Shown piece after piece: positions 34,865-45,081 of a stretch of DNA of 64,000 nucleotides (positions are counted from its first letter, which is position 1; each line of letters starts with the position of its first letter). A model generated the notes under the pieces. That model was given only the letters and a program-made list of their open reading frames with translations, ran no database searches and was not told where the DNA came from. Location of the stretch: contig CADAXQ010000004.1 in assembly GCA_902791935.1 (NCBI GenBank), positions 1-64,000 of the forward strand, given 5' to 3'. This DNA comes from an uncultured Erysipelotrichaceae bacterium (GTDB lineage Bacteria > Bacillota_I > Bacilli_A > RFN20 > CAG-826). The translations under genes and the position numbers were made by a program.

Positions 34865-36406
34865 TTATGCCAAGACGATCAAGGCGCCTTCTCCGGCGTC
34901 TAGGCGGAGTGGTACGGCATTTCCGACCACATCGACGCTTTCGGCACGCTGCGTGACGGTGTAACGATAATCATCGCGGTCAAAATGTAACGTGATATCC
35001 GCCTTTTCTTTACGGTTGTAGTTCACCACATAAAGGGCAGTTCCCCCTTTGTAGTCAAAGCAACCGACAACGCAATCGCCACCGCTAATGGAGCTAAGCT
35101 CGCGGTAAGATCCACCCTCTAAGACGGCACCGAAAGACGATTCTTTCTGCGCTTCGTCGACGATGTAGTGCCTTGCCGTATCGCCATGGACCAATACGCC
35201 ATCATTCGCAGACTTCATTAAGACGTGGTCAATCGCCTGGATTTGGGCGTTCGCCCGTTTGGCATAGTAATACCAGCGCGTTAAGTTCCCATCCGCCCCG
35301 ATTAAGCCACAACGATTGTCAAAATCATAAGTGCCACCTGTTTTATACGCATAATAAAGCGGTTGAATTAACGGGAAGTATTGAATGGCTTTCGCGCCAT
35401 AGGCAAGCGCTAAGTTCACATCGTATAATGTCTCGCCTTCGCTCGGATAGGGATCTACGGAAGGAATCCAAGCCGCCGCATCGTTATGTTGTCCACCGGC
35501 TTGTAACATCCGCCAGAAGGGTACGTGATACTTATTGGCCGTATAACGATTCGCATCTAAGCCATAATATAGTGGCGAAACCAGTGCCGATTCTTCCGTT
35601 GATTCGGAGGTAAATGGGTATTGGGTGCAAGAGAACATCCTGGGTGTAATCTCATCGAAGTATTGCTCCATGTAGGATTCATAATTCATGGAAGGACCAG
35701 CGCCAAAGAAATTGTTCTCACCATTCCAACGGCCTAACGAGTTATAAAAGATGTCGTAGGAATAACCTTTTTCTTGGCAGATCTCATAGAAGGTTTTGGA
35801 GAACAAGGAAATGCTGTCGAATTGTTTGGGGAATGGCTCATCCATGCCGTGCACCCCGACAAAGGCTTTGCGTTTGCCCGAATCACTGACTTCATCAATG
35901 ACGCCGGCTAAGATTTCTTTGCCATCGTCTTGGGCTAAGGGAATCGAAGTGGCGTCACTAGGGGCCATATGTTGCCCTAATTGGTTCGCAATCCAGTCAA
36001 CATAGACGAAGTAACCCATATGGTGGGCTTCGGCTAAATCTAGCGCTTCCGTTAAATTCGCGTTTCCGCCTTGGTACGTCCAGAAGTCACGGCTATAGAC
36101 CAATAAGTTAATGCCGGCATCTTCGAGGTATTGGAAATACTTCTCGCTCACAAAGTTCGGGAAGTTATGGCCGTCGACTGAGCCACCCGACGCATAAGGG
36201 CCATAGAAGCCACCAATCGGCATGACTTCATCGCCACCGATCGCATCATAGGATAAAGAATAATACGTTTCTGCTTCGTGCTTTGTTGTTTCGTGATACG
36301 TCATGCCATCGACATAACGCTTGGTGATGGCTGGCTTACTTTGGCAACCAACCAAGGCGAAGAGGAAGGGGAATATCCCAAGTCCGAGTAACCGTTTAGT
36401 TTTCAT
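34865..36406 (-). CDS. Lipoprotein with TIM-barrel glycosidase-like domain
   Basis: Surface lipoprotein: MKTKRLLGLGIFPFLFALVGC is a signal peptide with lipobox ending in Cys21. The body resembles GH42/GH5-like barrels: MPIGGFYGPYASGG, DAGINLLVYSRDFWTY, GYFVYVDWIANQ, VGVHGMDEPFPKQF (candidate acid Glu after Asp), AYGAKAIQYFPL and WYYYAKRANAQIQ, then a small C-terminal beta domain. 513 aa. CGGAGA upstream selects ATG 36406. Related in layout to the lipoprotein at 46763. Substrate unknown; assigned to polysaccharide use by context. Confidence 0.7.
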   Translation of the reverse strand: MKTKRLLGLGIFPFLFALVGCQSKPAITKRYVDGMTYHETTKHEAETYYSLSYDAIGGDEVMPIGGFYGPYASGGSVDGHNFPNFVSEKYFQYLEDAGINLLVYSRDFWTYQGGNANLTEALDLAEAHHMGYFVYVDWIANQLGQHMAPSDATSIPLAQDDGKEILAGVIDEVSDSGKRKAFVGVHGMDEPFPKQFDSISLFSKTFYEICQEKGYSYDIFYNSLGRWNGENNFFGAGPSMNYESYMEQYFDEITPRMFSCTQYPFTSESTEESALVSPLYYGLDANRYTANKYHVPFWRMLQAGGQHNDAAAWIPSVDPYPSEGETLYDVNLALAYGAKAIQYFPLIQPLYYAYKTGGTYDFDNRCGLIGADGNLTRWYYYAKRANAQIQAIDHVLMKSANDGVLVHGDTARHYIVDEAQKESSFGAVLEGGSYRELSSISGGDCVVGCFDYKGGTALYVVNYNRKEKADITLHFDRDDYRYTVTQRAESVDVVGNAVPLRLDAGEGALIVLA

Positions 36407-38093
36407 GTTTTGTTCTCCGTTTCTTGGCAAAAGTGATGCCGCCGAGCGTTCCTCCGACTAGAAGCACGCCTCCCCCAACGCCTAAACCAATCCATAGGCC
36501 TAACAAAGGGGAAGCATTATCTTGCGACAAGGAATCGACGCGGTTTCCTAATAAATCGCTGCTATCAATCGGCGTTTCGTAATCGTAATTTTGACCCGAT
36601 TCAATGCCGTTTTCACGGTATCCAGGATCAGCGATCGTTTGCTTGACACTCGCCGCATCTAAGTTCGTGAGGTTCCAGTTATCAATCGAGAAATCAGCAA
36701 CACCTGAATAAGCGACCCCTTGGCCCGAAGGATTCGTTAAAGCCCAAGTGAAGAGACGCACCGTGCCAAGCGAAGTCGTACCAAAGTCATAACTTAAGAC
36801 CGGTTGGCCATAACCTGCCGACCCTTCATAACGTTGATAGAGTAAGAAGATGCCGTCTACCATCGTCATCTTGAGATAGAGCGTGCGGTCTTTGGCATCG
36901 CTTTCGGAAAAGAAGTTATGTTCCATCGCCTGGATTTTAACGGCTCTTCCTTTTTGCCAAAGCACATAACGCGGATTCGAATAATCCTCGGTATGAAGCG
37001 CGCCATCGACCGGAATGCCTTCAAACTGAATCCAGTTGTCATACGCGATGGTTTCGCCAGTGGTTTCCGTGATATTTTGCACGCCCCAGGCAATGCCAAA
37101 CCAGTTCGAGATTAACGCGGTATACGCGCCATCCTCATTTTGTTCGGCTTTCCGTTGGATGAAGGGGACTTCGAACTCCGTGCTGAAATTACTGTATTCA
37201 TAACGGGTATTGATATAGGCAGGGCCAGTCTTGGAGAAACGCAATACCCCATTCCCGCTTTCATCGGTATCGACCCCGAGATAGCTTGGCGTTAAGAATG
37301 AGGATTGGGCATTGCTATAAAACACATTCGCGTTATAGTGCCCATCATCGAAGTATTCGGTATAGTCGACATTTTCTGGCGTGTCATACGTATAGCCATA
37401 GATGGAGAAGTCCCGTAAGGAAACGGTGTTGATGCCATCGGAGAAGAATCCAAAGAAGCCACTCCCGTCTTCACGGAACGAAGCGGCATCCAATACTTTG
37501 GTATCGCCAAACGTAACGGTTAACTTTTGATTGGTGGTGGCCAATAACGTCACTTTTGTGCGAGTGCCGTAACCAAAGGCAGTTAAAGGGGATAATGGCA
37601 ATAATTCTTCGTCTACCCCTTCGCCATAATGGCCAATGACAGAAAGATAAGGATCACCAGCCGGGGCGCTAAAACGAATTTCGACGACCCCTTTCTCCGA
37701 AAGTGCAGAAGATACTTTCGGTAATCCGAAGGCGATAGAAAAGGCGCCATCTTTGACCAAATCATCGATGCGGATGGAGAAACTCGCGGAGAATAAGGTG
37801 CTCACCTCTTCTTCGGCATAGTTATTGATCTTTGTTTTGCCAACAAGCTTGCTATAAGAAGAGCATTCTTCATCAAATAGAACGGTTTTGTCAGTGGCGT
37901 GCACCCCACCGGAAAGCAAGAAGTCACCGGTATTGATGTGGCCATCGACAACCGAAGTCTCAGAAGCGATAAATTTTTTACTGGCGCCAGCCGAAGCCGA
38001 AAGCATCGGCCTAGAAGCAGCATAAAGTGCCGTTCCTAACCCTAGGCTTCCTCCTAATGCTAAGACCAGTAATGCTTTGGAAAAGGGTTTCAT
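36396..38093 (-). CDS. Membrane-anchored extracellular protein with two jelly-roll-like domains
   Basis: Signal peptide (MKPFSKALLVLALGGSLGLGTALYA) and a C-terminal hydrophobic anchor LGLWIGLGVGGGVLLVGGTLGG followed by KKRRTK, so a cell-surface protein anchored at both ends or after cleavage at the C-terminus only. The ectodomain has repeated beta-rich segments (FSIRIDDLVKDGAFSIAFGLP and later FEVPFIQR...WFGIAWGVQN) typical of LamG/concanavalin folds that bind glycans. The start ATG 38093 overlaps the substrate-binding gene stop (ATGA). Likely a glycan-binding component; no catalytic motif seen. Confidence 0.65.
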   Translation of the reverse strand: MKPFSKALLVLALGGSLGLGTALYAASRPMLSASAGASKKFIASETSVVDGHINTGDFLLSGGVHATDKTVLFDEECSSYSKLVGKTKINNYAEEEVSTLFSASFSIRIDDLVKDGAFSIAFGLPKVSSALSEKGVVEIRFSAPAGDPYLSVIGHYGEGVDEELLPLSPLTAFGYGTRTKVTLLATTNQKLTVTFGDTKVLDAASFREDGSGFFGFFSDGINTVSLRDFSIYGYTYDTPENVDYTEYFDDGHYNANVFYSNAQSSFLTPSYLGVDTDESGNGVLRFSKTGPAYINTRYEYSNFSTEFEVPFIQRKAEQNEDGAYTALISNWFGIAWGVQNITETTGETIAYDNWIQFEGIPVDGALHTEDYSNPRYVLWQKGRAVKIQAMEHNFFSESDAKDRTLYLKMTMVDGIFLLYQRYEGSAGYGQPVLSYDFGTTSLGTVRLFTWALTNPSGQGVAYSGVADFSIDNWNLTNLDAASVKQTIADPGYRENGIESGQNYDYETPIDSSDLLGNRVDSLSQDNASPLLGLWIGLGVGGGVLLVGGTLGGITFAKKRRTKHEN

Positions 38094-39586
38094 TCTTGAA
38101 TCCATCCTTCCCAGTTTTCTTCGACACTGTCGACAAACGTTGACCAAATCTCGTCGGCGTTACGACGGTCAACGGGATTCGCGGCAATCAAGGATTGTGC
38201 GATCAACACGTTATTCATGATGTTGATGCTGTAGTTCTTAAAGACGCGCGAACGTTTGACAGGTGTCAATAATGGATTGCCTTGGTTGGCAATTTCGAAG
38301 CAGCGTTGATTCCAGGCCGCATAAGTTGAAAGCGGAATCTTGGAATCATCGGTCAAATGCATGGTTGCGGGCAAATGAAGTGCATTGATGTAACGCATGA
38401 TCGAGGCATCGGTGCTATAGAAACGAAGGAACGCAGTCGTTGCTTCTCGGGCATTGCTGTAATTCGGTGAGAAGATATATTGCTCTGCGCAGTTATTCGT
38501 ATAGACGCCGCGTGCTTCTTTGATCCGGGCAAAATCGTGCTCATCGCAAAGCGTGCTAGAGGTTGCCCCATTATCAATTTCATCCACAATCGCAGATAAC
38601 GTGGCGTCACTCATGGAAGTGTCATCTAGCGTTTCGACAATTGAAGAAATGACTGGCGTCTTCATCATCGAGATATCGGCAGTGGAGTTATTTTCATTCA
38701 ATAACCATGCTCCATTGATATTCATGGCCGCCTGTCCTTCCAAGAACAAGGTTTGCACTGTGGTGAAGTTCGTGTTCGTGCATTGCTTATGCGTCGTGGT
38801 CGGAGTCAAAATCTTCTCCATGACTTCTAAGGCTTGATAACGGCCGTCTTTCTTTTCAAAGGCTGCCTTAGAAGGAGAGGTGCCATCGTCACCCTTTAAC
38901 TGCATCAAGGTGTTGTAATAATAATCCAAGCCACTATATTGCATGGCCCAAGCATCAAGGACGTAGTTCCAGTAACCATTCGATCCGCCACTTGGTTCGT
39001 TGAAGAATAACCAAGGGGTGACGCCTTCGGCCACTAAGTCGGTGACTAACGATTCTAATTCATCGGTGGTATTCGGCACTTGGTCGTCAGAAATCAGGGA
39101 ACGGTTATAGGCAATGCCAGTCGCATTGTTGCCATAATACATGAACTTATGGACGCCATCGCTATCTTTGGAAGCATCATAGAATCCGCTATAAAGTTTG
39201 TCTTTAATGAGCACAGATTCATCGTCTGATGCCTTGCTATTCAGCACATCGTCTAACGAAGCAAACTCATCATAATGGGAGAACGAGCCAAGATAACTGA
39301 AATATAAATCATAGGGGTTCCCGGCCGCGCCAAGTTCTAATGTGTTCGTGATGGTCGTCAAAGAGTTATTCGTCGTTAAAACGGCTTTGTAGTCCGTTTG
39401 CGACGCATTGAAGTCATCGACGATTTGGCTAAGCCATGCCGTTCCTAAGCCAGAATCCCAAGCATAGATTTGCACGGTGTTCGCATCGGCTTCGTTTTTT
39501 GGCCCATTCGTTTGAGAACAAGCGACTAAGGCGAGCGCGGTCGATAAAGCCGCTAAAGCAATAACAATTTTACGAGACGATTTCAT
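38090..39586 (-). CDS. Sugar ABC transporter substrate-binding lipoprotein
   Basis: Extracellular solute-binding protein, family 1 type. MKSSRKIVIALAALSTALALVAC is a lipoprotein signal with lipobox LVAC. Typical blocks: VQIYAWDSGLGTAWLSQIVDDFNASQ, GNPYDLYFSYLGSF, GIAYNRSLISDDQVPNTTDELESLV, FLEGQAAMNINGAWLLN and, near the end, ATTAFLRFYSTDASIM. 498 aa. AAAGGAG before ATG 39586. Works with the two permeases immediately upstream; a dedicated ATPase is not in this run, but one lies at 51127. Confidence 0.92.
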   Translation of the reverse strand: MKSSRKIVIALAALSTALALVACSQTNGPKNEADANTVQIYAWDSGLGTAWLSQIVDDFNASQTDYKAVLTTNNSLTTITNTLELGAAGNPYDLYFSYLGSFSHYDEFASLDDVLNSKASDDESVLIKDKLYSGFYDASKDSDGVHKFMYYGNNATGIAYNRSLISDDQVPNTTDELESLVTDLVAEGVTPWLFFNEPSGGSNGYWNYVLDAWAMQYSGLDYYYNTLMQLKGDDGTSPSKAAFEKKDGRYQALEVMEKILTPTTTHKQCTNTNFTTVQTLFLEGQAAMNINGAWLLNENNSTADISMMKTPVISSIVETLDDTSMSDATLSAIVDEIDNGATSSTLCDEHDFARIKEARGVYTNNCAEQYIFSPNYSNAREATTAFLRFYSTDASIMRYINALHLPATMHLTDDSKIPLSTYAAWNQRCFEIANQGNPLLTPVKRSRVFKNYSINIMNNVLIAQSLIAANPVDRRNADEIWSTFVDSVEENWEGWIQE

Positions 39587-39608
39587 GGTATTTACTCCTT
39601 TGATTTTT

Positions 39609-40478
39609 TTATTCTTTAATGCCCCCGATCGAGACATTAGACATCATGGTTTTATTGCAGAACGCAAAGAGGACAAGCGGCGGGATCATTGAGATGGCGC
39701 ATCCGGCGAACAACAAGTCCATCCGGTTGTTATAGGCGGCATAGGTTTGGAATTGATAGAGGCCTACCGCCAAAGTAGGTAAGTTGGGCATGTAAATCAA
39801 GGCACTGCCGTAAGAGTTCCAGTCGGCAATCCATGCCATCAAGAACAACGAGCCGAATAACGGCATGGCTTGGGGTAAGATGATGCGGTAATAAATCTGC
39901 CAAGGATTCGCACCATCTAACGATGCCGCTTCGGAATAGACGCCCGAAACGGTTTGATAGAACGCATAGAAGTAGAGGAAGTAGCCAGTAAAGCCGTTGA
40001 AGGAAGTGAAAATCATCAAGTAGCTGTCTAACCAGTTAAGACGGTAGAGCAAGCGGTACATGGCCGTTCCAGAACCGTAAATCGGCAAGGTCATGACGAT
40101 TAAGATAATTGCAGGGATCAAAGAACTGCCGACAAACTTGTACTTTGCGCAACAATAGGCCAAAGCCGACGTTAAGAAGATGGAAATTAATGGGCCAAAG
40201 AAACTGAAGTAGACCGAGTGCCAAATCATAGCCAAGAAGTTCGAACCGTTACTTTGAATGGCCGTGAATACTTCGATGTAATTTGACCATTGAATACGAG
40301 AGAATCCGAAGGGGTTCGAGGCTAAATCGGCATAGTTTCTAGCGCCACTATAGAAGCACCAGAGGATGAGGTAGACGTAAGAAGCGGCGAAACAAACAAA
40401 GACGATCCATACAATCGCGCGGATGATTCGTTCCGCGACCGTGAGATGCATGGCTTTTAATTCTTGAAATGGCGACAT
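39609..40478 (-). CDS. Carbohydrate ABC transporter permease (MalG-like)
   Basis: Inner-membrane permease with about six transmembrane helices. N-terminal AIVWIVFVCFAASYVYLILW, and the EAA loop YSEAASLDGANPWQIYYRIILPQAMPLF that contacts the ATPase. 289 aa. GAGGAGG in the end of the upstream permease gene supports ATG 40478 rather than the longer frame. Ends with SNVSIGGIKE, the usual MalG-type tail. Confidence 0.93.
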   Translation of the reverse strand: MSPFQELKAMHLTVAERIIRAIVWIVFVCFAASYVYLILWCFYSGARNYADLASNPFGFSRIQWSNYIEVFTAIQSNGSNFLAMIWHSVYFSFFGPLISIFLTSALAYCCAKYKFVGSSLIPAIILIVMTLPIYGSGTAMYRLLYRLNWLDSYLMIFTSFNGFTGYFLYFYAFYQTVSGVYSEAASLDGANPWQIYYRIILPQAMPLFGSLFLMAWIADWNSYGSALIYMPNLPTLAVGLYQFQTYAAYNNRMDLLFAGCAISMIPPLVLFAFCNKTMMSNVSIGGIKE

Positions 40479-40479
40479 A

Positions 40480-41415
40480 TTAGTACTGCACCTCCTCGAC
40501 ACGCGATGTTAAGAATTTCCGAATGAGTAACGCTAACGCGCAGCTGATGATCGTAAGGATGAATCCAAGCGCGGCGGCACGATAGAGGTTTGTCGACATC
40601 GTTCCGTTTGCTGTCTGCACGTAGAGGTACATCCAGTTGGAGACTGTTTGGGTACCATAGTTGCCACCGGTTAATAAGAAGACGTTACCGGTGGCTCCGA
40701 AGATGCCTGCCACCTGGGTCGTAATCAAGATGACAAACGTCGGCCAAACAATCGGAAGAATGATTTGGAATAGTTCCCGAAGCCAGCCACAGCCATCGAT
40801 TTTGGCACTTTCCAAAACTTCGGCAGGAATGCGGGCGAAGGTGCCACCCCAAAGAATCATGTTGGACGGGAAGTTCAGCCAAATGAGGTTTAAGAAAATC
40901 ATGCGGTTCGCAAATTTTGAATCCATCAATGGAGATTTCATTTCATAATCTAGGTGATAGATTTTTTCTAAGAGATGCGGCACGAAGTCACTATTCATGA
41001 GCTGAATATAGAAGATACTGGTGACAACGGCTGAAACGAGGGAAGGCAAGAAGAAGAGGATACGGAAGTAACGGTAGCCGAAGATCTTCTTATATAAGAA
41101 GTAAGAGACAAACAAGCCGACGACGAACATGGCAATCTGAACCAAGAAGGTTAAGAAAGTGTTCGCGAACGCCAATCGCAAATCATCCCGCTGGTTCGTT
41201 GAGCCATTCACGATCTTGTCCCAAACCCAACGAAAGTTATCGAATGTCCAGACCAATTGACCATTTTTTGGCATTTGGAATGCCATCACGAAGGAATCAA
41301 TGTTCACATAGACATAGAAAACCAAGAAGTTGACGACTGGAATTACGACACACGAAAGAATGAAAAGGTGATCTTTCCAGGTATAACGCCGTTTTTTCTT
41401 ATTCTGAGCAGTCAT
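40480..41415 (-). CDS. Carbohydrate ABC transporter permease (MalF/UgpA-like)
   Basis: Partner permease of the importer. Multi-span protein: LFILSCVVIPVVNFLVFYVYV, VQIAMFVVGLFVSYFLY, YFRILFFLPSLVSAVVTSIFY; EAA loop PAEVLESAKIDGCGWLRELFQIILPIVWPTFVI. 311 aa. AAGGGGG seven bases before ATG 41415. Resembles permeases of the YesP/LplB class, used for rhamnogalacturonan oligosaccharides in Bacillus (inference). Confidence 0.92.
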   Translation of the reverse strand: MTAQNKKKRRYTWKDHLFILSCVVIPVVNFLVFYVYVNIDSFVMAFQMPKNGQLVWTFDNFRWVWDKIVNGSTNQRDDLRLAFANTFLTFLVQIAMFVVGLFVSYFLYKKIFGYRYFRILFFLPSLVSAVVTSIFYIQLMNSDFVPHLLEKIYHLDYEMKSPLMDSKFANRMIFLNLIWLNFPSNMILWGGTFARIPAEVLESAKIDGCGWLRELFQIILPIVWPTFVILITTQVAGIFGATGNVFLLTGGNYGTQTVSNWMYLYVQTANGTMSTNLYRAAALGFILTIISCALALLIRKFLTSRVEEVQY

Positions 41416-41433
41416 ATATCCCCCTTTCTTAGA

Positions 41434-43191
41434 TTATTTCGAAAACGTCAACTTCCAATACAACTTGCCGATGTAATGGCCGTTCATGTCGCTGGCGCTG
41501 TAGTCGATTTGAAGGTCGCCATAGGTATAATCGAATCCCCCATTGACCATGTCATAGGTGCAAGCGTAGCTGCCATCGCTTTCTAAGGCGCCGGCAATAT
41601 GGATCCACGCCAATTGCACTCGCGATAAGACGGGGTTGCTCCCTTCTTGTTTTTGATAGGCCCACATATCGAAGTTCACTTGATTCGCGTGACCTTCGCC
41701 GATATCTTCGTCGTCCCATGGATCATAGTAATTTATCGTGAAGAACTTATAGCCTTCTTCTAACTTCTGGGCGAAGACTTCAGAACGGATGTAGAAACGA
41801 TACGAACCCGAAGTGCCTAAATAAGTGGTCTTGTAGCCATGGTCGGCATCATAGGTTGTGAAGGTCTCGCTTTCTTTGACCCAAGTCGAAGGATCATCGT
41901 ACGAATAGAGTTTGCTGACACGAGTACGAAGTAAGAAACAATCGCCTTTTGCGGCTGCTGTATCACCATCGTCATAGTTGGCGTGAATGAGGTAGAACGT
42001 GAGACCATCGTCCCCTAAGTGAGAACTCCGTTTGCCAGATTCGCTTTGTAGCGGAATTTCAATCAGTTCATTGCTATAGCCCGTCGCAGGATCCGTGTGG
42101 AAGTACGTATACGAATCATTTTGGCTGAAGCGGTAGCCAAACGTACGGGCGTTGTTATCGGGGTTGCCTAAGAAGACTTTGAGCGTAGAAACGCGAGCGT
42201 CAATTAAGGCGTTGGCTTCTGCCAAGCTTAAATGCACGGCAATTTCATTCGTTTTGTCTGCCGCGGCATAGACCACCGTATCGCCAGAAGTGGTGCTAGG
42301 AAGCGATAACACTTGCTTGCCGTTTTGCGTGTAAGAGAAGTGCTGTGCCGTCTCGATGCTTTCGCCACATACGCTACAAGTATGGTTCGTATAGGTATGT
42401 TCATGTTTTGCTTCGTCTAACGCAAAGTATCCAACTTGGCCACAACAGCTGCAGGTACGGCTTTCATAGGCGCCATGCGTGCAATCGGCTTCGTGGGTCA
42501 CGGGATTTTGATAATCATGGCCCAATGCCGCGACATAGGTATCTTGGAAGCGTTCGCCACAAACGGAGCAAACGTGATCGGTGTAGCCTTGGCTCGTGCA
42601 AGTTGGGGCAATGACGGTATCGGAATCAGCCTTTGCTGTATGACCGGTGGCGGGTAAGAAGCCATCATAGACTTTTTCACCGCAAACGCTGCACGTGTGG
42701 ACCGTGTAACCCGAAGCGGTGCAAGTTGGGGCAACAACAACGTCTTTTGAAGCATCGAACGTGTGTGCTTTTCTTGCCTTATATTCATAAGACAATTTGC
42801 CACAACGGCTGCATTCGTAGGTCAATACGCCGACGGAAGAACAAGTGGATTCCGTCGCGCTCTTTAAGACGTAGTTGTGCCCTAATGCCGCGACGGTGTC
42901 ACGCTTTTCTGTCGTACCGCAACGGGAGCAAGTATAGACGGTGTAGCCAGCTTCTTCGCAAGTTGGGGCAATGACTTCTCCCGCCTGCATATCATGGCTC
43001 ACCGTAGGGGCAATGGTTTTGCCACAGCTTAAGCAAATTCTGCTTTCACAAGGATAAGTGCCTTCCGCAAAGACATGCACATGGGCTTCTTGAGAGGATT
43101 CTTCCCGTGTGGAATTGCCTGTATTTTGACAAGCGGCTAAGCCAATGAGGGCAAAAGTTGCCGTCAATAACATCACGAAACGTTTTTTCAT
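41434..43191 (-). CDS. Lipoprotein with tandem Cys-rich C-x2-CG repeats
   Basis: Lipoprotein signal MKKRFVMLLTATFALIGLAAC. The first half (residues about 40-300) has about seven repeats of roughly 35-45 residues with the pattern APTC-x5-GYT-x-YTC-S-x-CG-x12-ALGH, a wall-associated repeat type common in Bacillota surface proteins; paired Cys could bind zinc or form disulfides. The second half is a beta-rich domain (FYLIHANYDDGDTA, TYLGTSGSYRFYIRSEVFA) of unknown function. GGAGG precedes ATG 43191, which overlaps the stop of the DUF4838 gene. Confidence 0.75.
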   Translation of the reverse strand: MKKRFVMLLTATFALIGLAACQNTGNSTREESSQEAHVHVFAEGTYPCESRICLSCGKTIAPTVSHDMQAGEVIAPTCEEAGYTVYTCSRCGTTEKRDTVAALGHNYVLKSATESTCSSVGVLTYECSRCGKLSYEYKARKAHTFDASKDVVVAPTCTASGYTVHTCSVCGEKVYDGFLPATGHTAKADSDTVIAPTCTSQGYTDHVCSVCGERFQDTYVAALGHDYQNPVTHEADCTHGAYESRTCSCCGQVGYFALDEAKHEHTYTNHTCSVCGESIETAQHFSYTQNGKQVLSLPSTTSGDTVVYAAADKTNEIAVHLSLAEANALIDARVSTLKVFLGNPDNNARTFGYRFSQNDSYTYFHTDPATGYSNELIEIPLQSESGKRSSHLGDDGLTFYLIHANYDDGDTAAAKGDCFLLRTRVSKLYSYDDPSTWVKESETFTTYDADHGYKTTYLGTSGSYRFYIRSEVFAQKLEEGYKFFTINYYDPWDDEDIGEGHANQVNFDMWAYQKQEGSNPVLSRVQLAWIHIAGALESDGSYACTYDMVNGGFDYTYGDLQIDYSASDMNGHYIGKLYWKLTFSK

Positions 43192-45059
43192 CGTTTTTCC
43201 TCCGCATGTTTGGTAAGCAGATGTTCTCTGACTCGGATGGGGTGAATTTTATAATCTTCGCTTTCGACGTAATCCACGTATTTGGCGTAGGAGAAGTATT
43301 CTCTTGCATTCGTGTCGCCCGATTTCTTAGCTTCTTGGAGATAGGCTTCTTTTGCCGCTTGACGTTCCGCTTCGCCTTTCGTGGGATAATAGGCGTGGAA
43401 ATTGATGTAACGAACGTTTAATGGGCTTAGTTTTACGGCAGAAAGACGGCGATGATACGTTTCTTTTTCATGAAGGGATAATGGTGCTTCATCAATCGCT
43501 TTATCGCCTTCTTCTAAGAGACGTAACGCTTCTTCCACGACCGATACGGGCAAATTCTCAGGATAAACATGGGTGCCCCACGTATCGAGATAGAGGTCAT
43601 GGCCTCGCCTCGCGACGGATTCATAGTTTTGGTGATATAAGGTCATCATGGCTTCCACGAATTTGGCTGCAGGACCATAGACATGTTCCAAATAATCTTT
43701 TGTTAAGGCATTTTGATCTAAGGAAGGGTCCCACATCAAACGACGGTATAAGTAGGCACGTAAGTTGCATTGCCAGTTATATTTCGTGTCATAAGGTCCG
43801 TTGATTAAAAGATAATCGATATGGTTCTTTTGAAAGCCGCGAACATTTTCCACGATGTGTTCAAACGAATCAAAATAGGCGGAGTAGTTCGCAAAATCGA
43901 TGTCATAACCCCAGAACCAGTAGTGGGAAGCAAGCCCTTTCCATTCCGCAAAGGTTTGTTTGACTTGATCGCATTGTTTCGAAGAGAAATAGCTATAGAA
44001 TCCGTTGCAAGGGAAGGCCAACATTACATAGAGATTCGGATCACAAACCACGGTGGGATCTAAGGGAACGTAATGGTCTCCTTCTTTTTTCACCGGGGCA
44101 TGAGCCGTATAAGAATAAGCAAACGTGACCAGTTTGATATCCCGTCCGAGTTCTTTTAACGCCCAAGGATGAATTTCACGAATGATGGCGTTGCAGAAAC
44201 GGATGAGCATCCCCGAACGACGATATTTCTTTTCTTCCGCGCGGTTATGTTCATCATCGAAATAGCGTTCGCCATCTTCTTGTGTTAAGGAAATATAACG
44301 TAAGGAAGGATGTGAACGGATGTCTTTCTTCATTTCCTCGATGACGATATTCGCGACACTCACTTTTCCGTCCCGAAGCAAAGAACCATTTTCCGCGATG
44401 CCGTTCGTGATATCAATCGTCATCATCTTATGACCATTGACTTCGATGGGTTGGAAGAATTCTGGGTGATCCTTGCCATAGACTTCATAAGGGCAATAAC
44501 AATGGAAATTATGGAATAGTCCTCTCGCATAGAACGGAATCAGGCCACCATGTTCTTCGTCATAGGGCGTAAAGGCACCTAAGGCGTGGGCCTTGATCAT
44601 GAACGTTTCTTTCGAAATCCTTGTTACCTCGTCTTCATTCATGGAATAAGTGTCTGCCGTCAGGTAATTTCGCATCGAAAAGACGGGATTCATGATTTCG
44701 TTTTTCGGAAGAGGCAACGAGGAAAAAGATGGGACATATTCGATTTCGCTCGTGTAGAAACGAATGTGAAGGTCTTTTTCTAAGTACGATACCATGGCGT
44801 CGAGTAAGCCTCGTTCCGTCTTGGCATAAAAAAGAATGGATTTTCCTTGGACCGAAACCGCATAGGCGTTTTCTTTCTCAAATTTTGCGTCGAAAGCAGG
44901 ATTTGGATGGTCTTTTGCGAGCACCAAAGAAAAATGAACTCCTGGGATTTCGTCTTTTTCGCTTTGTCCTAAGGCCCGATTGACATAGGTGAGCAAAAGT
45001 TGTTTGGCTAATGTCAAGGATGCATCGTTTCTTGATAATTCAATTTGTTCTGGTGTCAT
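43188..45059 (-). CDS. DUF4838-type glycosidase-like protein
   Basis: 623-aa protein without signal peptide, similar in layout to DUF4838 members (distant GH20/GH67-like barrels). An N-terminal alpha/beta domain (SILFYAKTERGLLDAMVSYLEKDLHIRFYT) precedes the barrel, which contains HNFHCYCPYEVYGKDHPEFF, RYISLTQEDGERYFDDEHN, IKLVTFAYSYTAHAPVK, HYWFWGYDIDFANY and LLINGPYDTKYNWQCNLRAYLYRRLMWDP. Conserved Glu/Asp positions suggest hydrolase activity, probably on acidic oligosaccharides; not demonstrated. AGGATGA upstream of ATG 45059. Confidence 0.7.
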   Translation of the reverse strand: MTPEQIELSRNDASLTLAKQLLLTYVNRALGQSEKDEIPGVHFSLVLAKDHPNPAFDAKFEKENAYAVSVQGKSILFYAKTERGLLDAMVSYLEKDLHIRFYTSEIEYVPSFSSLPLPKNEIMNPVFSMRNYLTADTYSMNEDEVTRISKETFMIKAHALGAFTPYDEEHGGLIPFYARGLFHNFHCYCPYEVYGKDHPEFFQPIEVNGHKMMTIDITNGIAENGSLLRDGKVSVANIVIEEMKKDIRSHPSLRYISLTQEDGERYFDDEHNRAEEKKYRRSGMLIRFCNAIIREIHPWALKELGRDIKLVTFAYSYTAHAPVKKEGDHYVPLDPTVVCDPNLYVMLAFPCNGFYSYFSSKQCDQVKQTFAEWKGLASHYWFWGYDIDFANYSAYFDSFEHIVENVRGFQKNHIDYLLINGPYDTKYNWQCNLRAYLYRRLMWDPSLDQNALTKDYLEHVYGPAAKFVEAMMTLYHQNYESVARRGHDLYLDTWGTHVYPENLPVSVVEEALRLLEEGDKAIDEAPLSLHEKETYHRRLSAVKLSPLNVRYINFHAYYPTKGEAERQAAKEAYLQEAKKSGDTNAREYFSYAKYVDYVESEDYKIHPIRVREHLLTKHAEEKR

Positions 45060-45081
45060 GGAAATTCATCCTGGTAGGTAA

